A DNA stretch of 64,000 nt from Micromonospora sp. U21 (GTDB lineage: Bacteria > Actinomycetota > Actinomycetes > Mycobacteriales > Micromonosporaceae): contig NZ_JAGPYK010000013.1 of NCBI RefSeq assembly GCF_018070045.1, forward strand, positions 62,001 to 126,000, given 5' to 3'. This document shows positions 57,878-64,000 of this stretch, one piece after another (the first letter of the stretch is position 1; each line of letters begins with the position of its first letter). The notes beneath the pieces were generated by a model. That model searched no databases. It had not been told where the DNA came from and saw nothing but the letters and a program-made list of their open reading frames with translations. A program made the position numbers and the translations under genes.

Positions 57878-58837
57878 TCACCAGAGCGGGCGGACCGCGC
57901 CGACCGGAACGCCGCCGCCGAAGAGCGGCACCTCGGCGTACTCCGCCAGCACCGGGGCGTCCACACCGAGCCGGCGCAGCGCGGAGGCCAGCACCGGCGT
58001 CCTGGCCCGATCGGCCCCATCGTCGATCTTCAGCGCGATGGCGCCGACGCCCGGCAGCCCCACCGCGATCACGCCCTCGGCGCCGACCTTGGCCAGCAGG
58101 CCCGGTACGCCGCGCATCAGCCTGGTGTCGTCGGCCCGGGTGCCGCCGACGATCTCCGGGTGGGCGCGCATGGCATCCGCGACCGCGCGCGGCACCGAGC
58201 CGCGCTCGGCGTCGACGAGCCGGAGGTACGCCCCGGCCAGGCCGGTCAGCGACACCGCGAGCACCGGAGCTCCACAACCGTCCACTCCCACCGCCGCCGC
58301 CTGCTCACCGGTGAACTCCTCGATGGCCGCCCGCAGCCGCTGCTGCAACGGGTGCTCCGGACGCCAGTAGCCGTCCAACGGCCACCCGGCCGCCTGGCAG
58401 GTCAGCAGCATGCCGCTGTGCTTGCCGGAGCAGTTCATCTGCACCCGGGTCGGGCCGCCCCCGGCGCGCAGCACGGCCTCGCGGGCCGCCGCTCCCACCG
58501 GCAGGTCGGGCGGGCAGTGCAGGGCCGAGGCGTCCAGCCCCGCCCGGTCCAGCAACGCGCCGACCCGAGCCAGGTGGAACTCCTCACCCGCGTGGCTGGC
58601 CGACACCAGCGCCAGGTCGGCCGGGTCGGTCAGCGGCAGGCCGGCGCGGAGCATCCCGACCGCCTGCAGCGGTTTGCTGGCCGAGCGGGGAAAGATCGGT
58701 GCGGTCACGTCCCCGGCGGCGGCAACCGGCACACCGGCGGCATCCAGCACCACCACCGAGCCGCGGTGCATGCCCTCGACGAACCCGGACCGGACCACCT
58801 CGGCGAGCGGCGCGCCGCCCTCGTACGTCTTTCCCAC
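57878..58837 (-). CDS. L-asparaginase, type-II-like (pfam06089, Rhizobium-etli type)
   Basis: A 319-residue asparaginase of the thermolabile/Rhizobium type, not related to bacterial AnsA/B. Family blocks include PRSASKPLQAVG (Ser-Lys), LVSASHAGEEFHLARV, NCSGKHSGMLLTC and GVDGCGAPV. It hydrolyses asparagine to aspartate and ammonia. GTG 58837 starts it; length is normal. No transport gene lies nearby. Confidence 0.88.
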   Translation of the reverse strand: MGKTYEGGAPLAEVVRSGFVEGMHRGSVVVLDAAGVPVAAAGDVTAPIFPRSASKPLQAVGMLRAGLPLTDPADLALVSASHAGEEFHLARVGALLDRAGLDASALHCPPDLPVGAAAREAVLRAGGGPTRVQMNCSGKHSGMLLTCQAAGWPLDGYWRPEHPLQQRLRAAIEEFTGEQAAAVGVDGCGAPVLAVSLTGLAGAYLRLVDAERGSVPRAVADAMRAHPEIVGGTRADDTRLMRGVPGLLAKVGAEGVIAVGLPGVGAIALKIDDGADRARTPVLASALRRLGVDAPVLAEYAEVPLFGGGVPVGAVRPLW

Positions 58838-58931
58838 GTGCTGGACGGTACCGACGGTCCGAGGGTGCCCGTCGGCGGGGTGACCTGGTCGTCCACCTCC
58901 CGGGTGACAGGGGTGCCGGACAGGCTCGACC

Positions 58932-59759
58932 TTACAGCCCCAGCAGCTCGCGGGCCTCGGCGGTGGTCAGCGGGGGACGCTGGGCGAGCTGGGCGAAGCC
59001 GACCGCGCGAGCGACCAGTTGCATGTTGGACTCCACCGGGCGGCCCTTGGCGTACGTCACGGTGTCCTCCATGCCGACCCGCAGGTGCCCGCCGGTCGAC
59101 AGCGAGGCCAGCATGACCGGGATGGTGCTGCGGCCGATGCCGGTGGCCGAGAAGGTGGTGCCCTCGGGCAGGTCCCGCAGCATCCGGTGCGCCGCCACCA
59201 ACGTCTCGGTGGTGCCCGGCATGCCGCCCGGCACACCCATCACGAAATCGACGTGCACGTGCCCCCCGGCCGGCGGTCCGTACTTGCCGAGCAGCCGCTG
59301 CAACGCGGACAGGTGACCGAGGTCGAAGATCTCGTACTCCGGCACGATCCCGCGTTCCTGCATCCGGGTGTGCAGGTCGACGATGAACTCCCAGCGGTTG
59401 AGGAAGACGTCGTCGCCGAAGTTGACCGTGCCCATGGTGCACGAGGCCATGTCCGGCGCGGCGTCGAGCACGGCGAGCCGGGAGGCTTCCGGGTCGGTCA
59501 CCGCGCCGCCGGAGGAGAGCTGCACGATCAGGTCGGTGTTCTCCCGCAGCGCCGCGACCGTCTCCCGCAGGCGCACCGGGTCGAGGGTCGGCCGCGCAGC
59601 GTCGTCGCGGATGTGGACGTGGATCACGGCGGCGCCGAGCGCCTCGCACTCCTTGGCGGTGCGCACCAGCTCGTCGAGGGTCACCGGCAGCGCCGGCACC
59701 TCCGCCTTGGCCGACTCCGCGCCGGTCGGGGCCACCGTGATCAACGTCCCTGTCGTCAT
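58932..59759 (-). CDS. BKACE-family beta-keto acid cleavage enzyme (DUF849)
   Basis: A 275-residue TIM-barrel enzyme of the BKACE family, which cleaves beta-keto acids with acetyl-CoA; 3-keto-5-aminohexanoate cleavage in lysine fermentation is the founding case. Likely zinc ligands and catalytic residues lie in VIHVHIRDD (His pair) and ATGIGRSTIP region; SSGGAVTDPE and NMQLVARAV are typical. Actual substrate unknown. ATG 59759 is chosen; the upstream extension comes from the repeat at 59808-59858 and is spurious. Confidence 0.85.
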   Translation of the reverse strand: MTTGTLITVAPTGAESAKAEVPALPVTLDELVRTAKECEALGAAVIHVHIRDDAARPTLDPVRLRETVAALRENTDLIVQLSSGGAVTDPEASRLAVLDAAPDMASCTMGTVNFGDDVFLNRWEFIVDLHTRMQERGIVPEYEIFDLGHLSALQRLLGKYGPPAGGHVHVDFVMGVPGGMPGTTETLVAAHRMLRDLPEGTTFSATGIGRSTIPVMLASLSTGGHLRVGMEDTVTYAKGRPVESNMQLVARAVGFAQLAQRPPLTTAEARELLGL

Positions 59760-59807
59760 GCCGGCGATCCTAGACGGCCCGGTCAGGACGGGTCGATCGC
59801 CAACCGT

Positions 59808-59858
59808 TAGGAAGGGCCCCTTCCTATACACCAGGCGTTAACAAGGTGCCCTTCCTTA
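59808..59858. repeat. Second copy of AGGAAGGGCCCCTT inverted repeat (degenerate)
   Basis: TAGGAAGGGCCCCTT and AAGGTGCCCTTCCTTA are imperfect arms of the same family as 25884-25930. Its right arm supplies the TAA stop codon of the ygfZ gene, so the repeat is fused to the coding end. It may terminate the fur-ygfZ operon. Confidence 0.7.
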
Positions 59859-60968
59859 CAGGGGGTCGATTGCTGCGGCGGTCTCGTTGATCAGCAGGGT
59901 GGCGTTCTCCGGGACGTTCCGCTTCAGCACCGCGAGCGCGATCTGGCCCAGCTCGTGGTGCAGCACGGCGGTGCCGACGAAGCCCACGGCCCGCCCGTCG
60001 AGCGTCACCGGCGTGCCGGCGGTCGGCGGCTGGTCGGTGGTCACCCCGTCCAGGTGCAGCAGCACCAGGCGGCGCGGCGGCCGGCCCATGTTGTGCACCC
60101 GGGCCACCGTCTCCTGGCCCCGGTAGCAGCCCTTGTCCAGGTGCACCGCCGGGCCGATCAGGTCCACCTCCGCCGGGATGGTCCGGTGGTCGGTGTCCAC
60201 CCCGACCCGGGGTCGCCGGGCGGCCACCCGGATCGCCTCGTACGCCCAGAGCCCCGCGACCGGCACGCCCGCGCCGCGCAGCTCCGCCACCACCTGGTCC
60301 ATCGCCGACCGCGGCACCAGCAGATCCACCCCGAGCGGGCCGCGCCGGGCCCAGCCACCGGCCGGCAGCGGGCGTACGTCGTAGCGCACGGTCGCCCGGG
60401 GCGGCACGGCGCCGGCGGCGAACTTCGGGCCGGGCACCGCGACCAGGTCCGGTGCGGCCAGCCCGGTCACGCCGAGCGTGCCCAGCACGTCCGGCGCCGC
60501 CGGCCCGACCAGCGACAGCAGAGCCCGATCAGCGGTGGCGTCGCGCGGCTCGACCTTGCTGAAGAACCGCATCTTCTCCAGGTACGCCAGCAGGCCGGCG
60601 GTCGCGCCCGGCTCGGTGTCCAGCCAGGTGGTCTCGCCGTCCTCGGCGACCAGGGCGTGCTGCTCGACGTGCCCGTGCGGGGAGAGCACCAGCAGCTCGG
60701 TGCCCTCGCCGGCGGCCAGCGTCGCCAGGTGCTGCGAGGTGATCGTGTGCAGCCAACCGGCCCGTTCCTCCCCGGGCACCGCGACGACCCCCCGGTGCGA
60801 CCGGTCGACCAGGCCGACCTCGGTGTCCAGGATGCGCTGCTCGCGCAGCGGGTCGCCGTAGTGCGCGGCCACCCCCCGCACGCCGGCCGCGGCGTGCGCC
60901 GGCTCCGGCTGGTCGCGGCTGGCCTCGTCGATGCTCTGGACGGCCACCGCTCCCGCGATGTCGATCAT
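59856..60968 (-). CDS. ygfZ: YgfZ/GcvT-like folate-binding iron-sulfur maturation protein
   Basis: A 370-residue GcvT-fold protein with the YgfZ signature KGCYRGQETVARVHN, whose cysteine is required in E. coli for Fe-S enzyme maturation. Other blocks are VDRSHRGVVAVPGEERAGWL at the start and VGTAVLHHELGQIALAVLKR at the end. ATG 60968 overlaps the Fur gene stop (ATGA), so the two are co-expressed. The divergence from pabC is like Rv0811c/Rv0812. Confidence 0.9.
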   Translation of the reverse strand: MIDIAGAVAVQSIDEASRDQPEPAHAAAGVRGVAAHYGDPLREQRILDTEVGLVDRSHRGVVAVPGEERAGWLHTITSQHLATLAAGEGTELLVLSPHGHVEQHALVAEDGETTWLDTEPGATAGLLAYLEKMRFFSKVEPRDATADRALLSLVGPAAPDVLGTLGVTGLAAPDLVAVPGPKFAAGAVPPRATVRYDVRPLPAGGWARRGPLGVDLLVPRSAMDQVVAELRGAGVPVAGLWAYEAIRVAARRPRVGVDTDHRTIPAEVDLIGPAVHLDKGCYRGQETVARVHNMGRPPRRLVLLHLDGVTTDQPPTAGTPVTLDGRAVGFVGTAVLHHELGQIALAVLKRNVPENATLLINETAAAIDPL

Positions 60969-61393
60969 TTCTGGTCCCCGTTCTCGCAGCGTTCGCAGAC
61001 GCCGAAGAGCGACACGTGCCCGATGTCCACCCGGAACCCCCGTTGCGCGGCCAACTGGTCGGCGAGCGGGCGGAGCAGCTCCGGATCGATCTCGTCGATC
61101 GCGCCGCACTCCCGGCAGACCAGGTGGACGTGTTGGTGCTCACCGGCCGCGTGGTAGGTCGGCGAGCCGTGCGAGAGATGGGTGTGGGTCACCAGGCCGA
61201 GCCGTTCCAGCAGCTCCAGCGTGCGATAGATGGTGGTGATGTTGACGCCGGCGGCGACCTCCCGGACGGCGGTGTGCACCTGCTCCGGGCTGGCGTGGCC
61301 CAGATCGAGCACCGCCTGGAGGACGAGCTGCCGCTGGGCCGTCAGCCGCAGCCCACGGGCCCGGAGCATTTCCGCGAGGGAGGATTCGGACAC
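60965..61393 (-). CDS. Fur-family metal-responsive repressor
   Basis: A 142-residue Fur/Zur/PerR-family regulator. The N-terminal winged helix includes LRLTAQRQLVLQAVLDL and NITTIYRTLELLERLGLV; the metal-binding domain has HQHVHLVCRECG with CERC near the end (structural zinc cysteines). GTG 61393 begins MSESSLAEML; the longer open frame is not conserved. Whether it responds to iron, zinc or peroxide is unclear. Coupling with ygfZ suggests control of iron-sulfur metabolism. Confidence 0.88.
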   Translation of the reverse strand: MSESSLAEMLRARGLRLTAQRQLVLQAVLDLGHASPEQVHTAVREVAAGVNITTIYRTLELLERLGLVTHTHLSHGSPTYHAAGEHQHVHLVCRECGAIDEIDPELLRPLADQLAAQRGFRVDIGHVSLFGVCERCENGDQK

Positions 61394-61462
61394 CGTCCGA
61401 TCATAGTTCGGCAACCATGCCAACCTCCGCACGCCGACGAACCGCCGCTACGCTCGACGGTC

Positions 61463-62344
61463 ATGGTGATGTCGTCCGTCGGGAAGGTCGCGGCCGATAC
61501 GACCGCGCGGATCGCATTGCTCGGGCGCGGCCCCGTCCCGGCCGGCGAGCCCGTGCTCCGCGGCGACGACCTCGGCGTGCTCCGCGGCGACGGCCTCTTC
61601 GAGACCATGCATCTGCGCCAGGGCCGGCCGTGGTTGCGCGACGAGCACCTGGCCCGGCTGGCCACGGCGGCTGCCGCCGTCGAACTGCCACTGCCACCCG
61701 CCGCCGAGCTGATCGATCTGCTCGACACGGTGCGTGCGGGGTGGCCGGCGCAGGTGGAGGGAGCTCTGCGACTGGTCTGCACCCGCGGCCCGGAGGCCGG
61801 CGGACCACCGACCGTCTACGCCACGCTGACCGAGGTGCCGGCGTCGTCCCGCGCGGCCCGCCGGGACGGGATCAGGGTGGCGACCCTGCCGCTGGGGGTG
61901 CCCGCCGACGCGCGCAGCGGGCTGGACTGGCTGCCGGCCGGGATCAAGTCCACCTCGTACGCGGTCAACAGCGCCGCCCGCCGCTGGGCCCACCGGACCG
62001 GGGTGGACGACGTGCTCTGGACCTCTTCCGACGGGTATGCGCTGGAGGGCCCCACGGCCAACGTGGTGTGGCTCACCGGCGGCATGCTCTGCACCGTGCC
62101 CGCCGCCACCACCGGCATCCTGCCCGGGACGACCGCCGCCTGGCTGCTCGGCCACGCCGGCGAGCTGGGCCTGACCGCGGCCGAGCGGATGGTCACCCCG
62201 GCCGAGCTGCACGGGGCGGACGGCATCTGGTTCAGCTCGTCGGTGCGCGGGATCACCGAGGTCCGCACCCTGGACGGGGTCCGCCGCGACCGATCCCCGC
62301 GCACCCCCGACCTGCACACTCTGCTGGGCTTCCCCGTTGCCTGA
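61463..62344 (+). CDS. pabC: Aminodeoxychorismate lyase / class IV aminotransferase
   Basis: A 293-residue PLP enzyme of fold type IV. The PLP lysine is in AGIKSTSYAVN; GDGLFETMHLRQGRPW, EGPTANVVWL and GTTAAWLLGHAGELG are typical. It probably forms p-aminobenzoate for folate, as assigned for Rv0812; a branched-chain or D-amino-acid aminotransferase is a less likely alternative. ATG 61463 or 61469. Divergent from fur-ygfZ, which also binds folate. Confidence 0.82.
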   Translation: MVMSSVGKVAADTTARIALLGRGPVPAGEPVLRGDDLGVLRGDGLFETMHLRQGRPWLRDEHLARLATAAAAVELPLPPAAELIDLLDTVRAGWPAQVEGALRLVCTRGPEAGGPPTVYATLTEVPASSRAARRDGIRVATLPLGVPADARSGLDWLPAGIKSTSYAVNSAARRWAHRTGVDDVLWTSSDGYALEGPTANVVWLTGGMLCTVPAATTGILPGTTAAWLLGHAGELGLTAAERMVTPAELHGADGIWFSSSVRGITEVRTLDGVRRDRSPRTPDLHTLLGFPVA

Positions 62345-62347
62345 GGG

Positions 62348-62947
62348 TCAGCCGCCGACCCGAACGAGCCGGGCGGAGAGGTGGGCGCTGAGCGGGTGCC
62401 CCAACGCGGCCATCTCCTGCGCGTAGAGCAGCGCGCCCTCGACGATGCCGAAGAGCCGGTGCCCGCCGGTGACCTCCTTGGCGGTCGGCGTCCGGACCAC
62501 CGCGTCGGTGGCGAACTCGACCTGGGTGCCGGTGCGCTTGCCGAGGTGCAGCTCCATCACCCCGGACGGGGTGGTCAGGAGGGCCTCCAGCTCGTCGGTG
62601 GCCCGGCCGTCCACCAGCACCGGCCGCCACCAGCCGACCTCACGCCCGGCCGGGCGGACCGGCTGGCTCTGCTCGTCGAGGATCCAGGCCCGCGACTCGT
62701 AGTGCAGGAACGGCCGGCCGTCGTGGCTGATCCGGATCTCCTGCGCGTAGTCGAAGTCCTCGATCGTGGGGAAGCCGCCCTTGCCCCGGCCGCGCCACAG
62801 CCCGATGTAGGGCAGCAGGCCGTCCAGCGCGGGGTGCAGCTTCGGCCCGACCCGCAGGTCGTGACTCTCCTCGAACGGGTACGGGTCGACCGGCGGCGCG
62901 TTCAGCCACGGGGGCTGCAGCGGGTTCTCGTCGCTCACCAGTGTCAC
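62348..62947 (-). CDS. Nitrobindin-like heme-binding protein (FABP/DUF1794)
   Basis: A 199-residue ten-stranded barrel protein. The GxWxGxG-type motif is IGLWRGRGKGGFPTI; the C-terminal ALGHPLSAHLSARLVR has the histidine expected to bind heme iron. It resembles Rv0813c and human nitrobindin, which bind ferric heme and handle NO or peroxynitrite. GTG 62947 overlaps the stop of the tiny membrane ORF upstream and has GAGGA five bases before it. Confidence 0.85.
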   Translation of the reverse strand: MTLVSDENPLQPPWLNAPPVDPYPFEESHDLRVGPKLHPALDGLLPYIGLWRGRGKGGFPTIEDFDYAQEIRISHDGRPFLHYESRAWILDEQSQPVRPAGREVGWWRPVLVDGRATDELEALLTTPSGVMELHLGKRTGTQVEFATDAVVRTPTAKEVTGGHRLFGIVEGALLYAQEMAALGHPLSAHLSARLVRVGG

Positions 62948-63048
62948 CAACGTCCTCTCGATATGCGTACGGCGAGGTAGACCAGGCCACCGGCGAGCCC
63001 GCCGAGGCCGGCGACCAGCAGGCTGACGAACCCGATCTCGGTAACCAT
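62944..63048 (-). CDS. Tiny membrane protein (34 aa) coupled to nitrobindin
   Basis: A 34-residue ORF from ATG 63048 (or 63057): VTEIGFVSLLVAGLGGLAGG and the following residues form one membrane helix, with a basic end (RISRGRW). Its stop overlaps the nitrobindin GTG by four bases. No family recognised. Coupling and hydrophobicity suggest a real protein that could place nitrobindin at the membrane. Confidence 0.5.
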   Translation of the reverse strand: MVTEIGFVSLLVAGLGGLAGGLVYLAVRISRGRW

Positions 63049-63072
63049 CCCGACCATCCTATGCTGGGCCCC

Positions 63073-63435
63073 ATGGCCCGCACTCTCGTCGTCAAGGCCA
63101 CCGCTGGGGCGGACGCCCCGGAGCGGTGCGCACAGGCGTTCACGGTCGCCGCGACGGCGGTCGCGGCCGGGGTGGACGTGTCGCTCTGGCTGACCGGCGA
63201 GTCGACCTGGTTCGCGCTGCCCGGCCGCGCCCAGGAGTTCGAGCTGCCGCATTCGGCGCCGCTGGCCGAGCTGCTGCACGTCATCCTGACCAGTGGCCGG
63301 GTGACCGCCTGCACCCAGTGCGCGGCCCGCCGGGAGATCGGCCCGGACGACGTGCTGCCCGGCGTCCGGATCGCCGGTGCCGCGGTCTTCGTGGAGGAGT
63401 CCCTGGCCGAGGGAGCGCAGGCGCTGGTCTACTGA
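63073..63435 (+). CDS. DsrE-family sulfur-relay-like protein
   Basis: A 120-residue DsrE/DsrF-like protein: VVKATAGADAPERCAQAFTVA at the start, VDVSLWLTGESTWFALPG in the middle, and a redox-like CTQCAARR motif followed by GVRIAGAAVFVEE. Such proteins carry sulfur or sense thiols. Divergent from the tiny membrane ORF. ATG 63073. Confidence 0.8.
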   Translation: MARTLVVKATAGADAPERCAQAFTVAATAVAAGVDVSLWLTGESTWFALPGRAQEFELPHSAPLAELLHVILTSGRVTACTQCAARREIGPDDVLPGVRIAGAAVFVEESLAEGAQALVY

Positions 63436-63516
63436 CCGGCGGCACCGCTCCGCGGCCGGTCGGGGCGGAGTGCGGATACCGACCCGACATCTCGGGCGGC
63501 TGCCTACGATTCGGTT

Positions 63517-63897
63517 GTGACCGAGGTGACGGAGAGGTTCTTCGAATCACTGCCGGCGCGCGCCCCGGAGATCCTCGGTGGCCTGGCGGACGGGGCCCTT
63601 CAGATCGACCTCACCACCGGCGACAGGACCGAGCACTGGCTGGTCCGGATGCGGCCGGGTTCGGTCCACGTCAGCCGGCACCGCGGGCCGGCCGACGCCA
63701 TCTGGTACAGCAGCATGGCCCTGTTCGACCGGCTGGTGACCGGCGAGGCCCAGGGGGTCGCGGCGGTGCTGCGCAACGAGAGCACGTTCAGCGGGAACGT
63801 GGTGCTCTTCCTGGCCTTCCGGCGGTTCTTCCCGGACCCGCCGGGCACCCGTGACCCGCGCGAGGTGGCCCGGGAAGAGGCCGGGCGGCAGGCGTGA
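63517..63897 (+). CDS. SCP2 sterol-carrier-like domain protein
   Basis: A 126-residue single SCP2-like domain: LQIDLTTGDRTEHWLVRMRPGSVHVSRHRGPADAIWYSSMALFDRLVTG is the typical central part. It probably binds a lipid in the cytoplasm. GTG 63517; its stop overlaps the next GTG (GTGA), so it is translated with the glycogen-debranching protein. Confidence 0.82.
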   Translation: MTEVTERFFESLPARAPEILGGLADGALQIDLTTGDRTEHWLVRMRPGSVHVSRHRGPADAIWYSSMALFDRLVTGEAQGVAAVLRNESTFSGNVVLFLAFRRFFPDPPGTRDPREVAREEAGRQA

Positions 63898-64000
63898 AGG
63901 ATCTGGTCAGCATCCTGGACGGCAACACCTTCCTGGTCAGCGACCGGACCGGAGACATCGAGCCGTCCTATGACTTCCCGACCGGGCTGTTCTCCTTCGA
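63894..64000 (+). CDS. Glycogen-debranching N-terminal-domain protein (partial)
   Basis: Only the first 35 codons are inside the window: MKDLVSILDGNTFLVSDRTG followed by DIEPSYDFPTGLF. This opening is typical of actinobacterial proteins with a GDE_N_bis (amylo-alpha-1,6-glucosidase-like) N-terminal domain and a six-hairpin glycosidase C-terminus. The start overlaps the SCP2 stop. Identity rests on this short segment. Confidence 0.7.
   Translation, partial: MKDLVSILDGNTFLVSDRTGDIEPSYDFPTGLFSF

Noticed and set aside
59760..59831. Extended N-terminus of the BKACE protein (MYRKGPFLTVGD...)
   Set aside because: The added residues come from the AGGAAGGGCCCCTT repeat, and the conserved domain begins at ATG 59759.
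1..64000. tRNA, rRNA, CRISPR arrays, complete insertion sequences, prophage genes or a biosynthetic gene cluster
   Set aside because: None was recognised on reading both strands; no transposase or integrase ORF and no polyketide or peptide synthetase domains were seen.

Overview
The window is very GC-rich, uses GTG and TTG starts freely, packs its genes tightly with many 4-bp GTGA/ATGA overlaps, and carries mycothiol genes (mshA, a mycothiol-dependent enzyme), a BldN-type sigma factor and DUF397/XRE regulators. This is a filamentous actinobacterium. The 'AGGAAGGGCCCCTT' inverted repeats and the 'GAGCGGAGCGAGC' repeat make Micromonospora or a close relative most likely (family-level inference, no database search). 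No rRNA, tRNA, CRISPR array or complete insertion sequence was seen.

Layout. 1-3.5 kb: the end of a histidine kinase with its NarL-type regulator, a HAD phosphatase, and an acyl-CoA-ligase/glutaredoxin pair. 3.9-10.1 kb: a bldN-rsbN developmental locus, HAD-IB phosphatase, acyltransferase, epimerase, the tiny ribosomal protein bS22 and a one-domain HTH protein. 10.3-19.9 kb: a block that looks inserted relative to mycobacteria: a MacB-type efflux operon, an HExxH membrane peptidase, a hydrolase/TetR/mini-membrane-protein operon with a palindromic operator, proline dehydrogenase, a lipoprotein plus YgiC-like ATP-grasp ligase, and a CGNR zinc-finger regulator. 20-36 kb: a conserved core (sugar isomerase, Ppx/GppA, Rv0495c-like protein, regX3-senX3 with PHO boxes, phoU, gpm, two tandem MFS pumps, a histone-like protein, YbjN, mshA, SDR, methyltransferase, murB). 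From memory, gene content and order resemble M. tuberculosis Rv0482-Rv0508.

36-43 kb: a mycothiol-dependent enzyme, then a CebEFG-type sugar ABC transporter, GH1 beta-glucosidase and LacI regulator with two matching operators at the promoter. 43-47.8 kb: RidA, a GNAT protein, then an accessory cassette (three overlapping tiny genes divergent from an XRE regulator, a broken macro-domain copy, a DUF397 gene), followed by an intact macro-domain gene and an EI24 membrane protein. 48-54 kb: an ABC-2 exporter with its own two-component system, a YafY/SDR pair sharing a palindrome, and an AlaX-type editing protein. 54-64 kb: hydrolases, DUF2516-hbhA-XRE (Rv0474-Rv0476-like), asparaginase, BKACE enzyme, ygfZ-fur, pabC, nitrobindin (Rv0811c-Rv0813c-like), DsrE, SCP2 and the start of a glycogen-debranching protein.

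How the parts work together: regX3-senX3-phoU senses phosphate; mshA and the MDMPI protein make and use mycothiol; the ceb-like cluster imports a beta-glucoside, hydrolyses it and derepresses itself through LacI. The most interesting uncharacterised items are the ORF coupled to bldN, the miniature YgiB-like lipoprotein paired with a YgiC ligase, the 44.3-46.5 kb cassette with its macro-domain scar, and several tiny membrane-protein genes. All start sites and names come from reading the sequence; nothing was searched.
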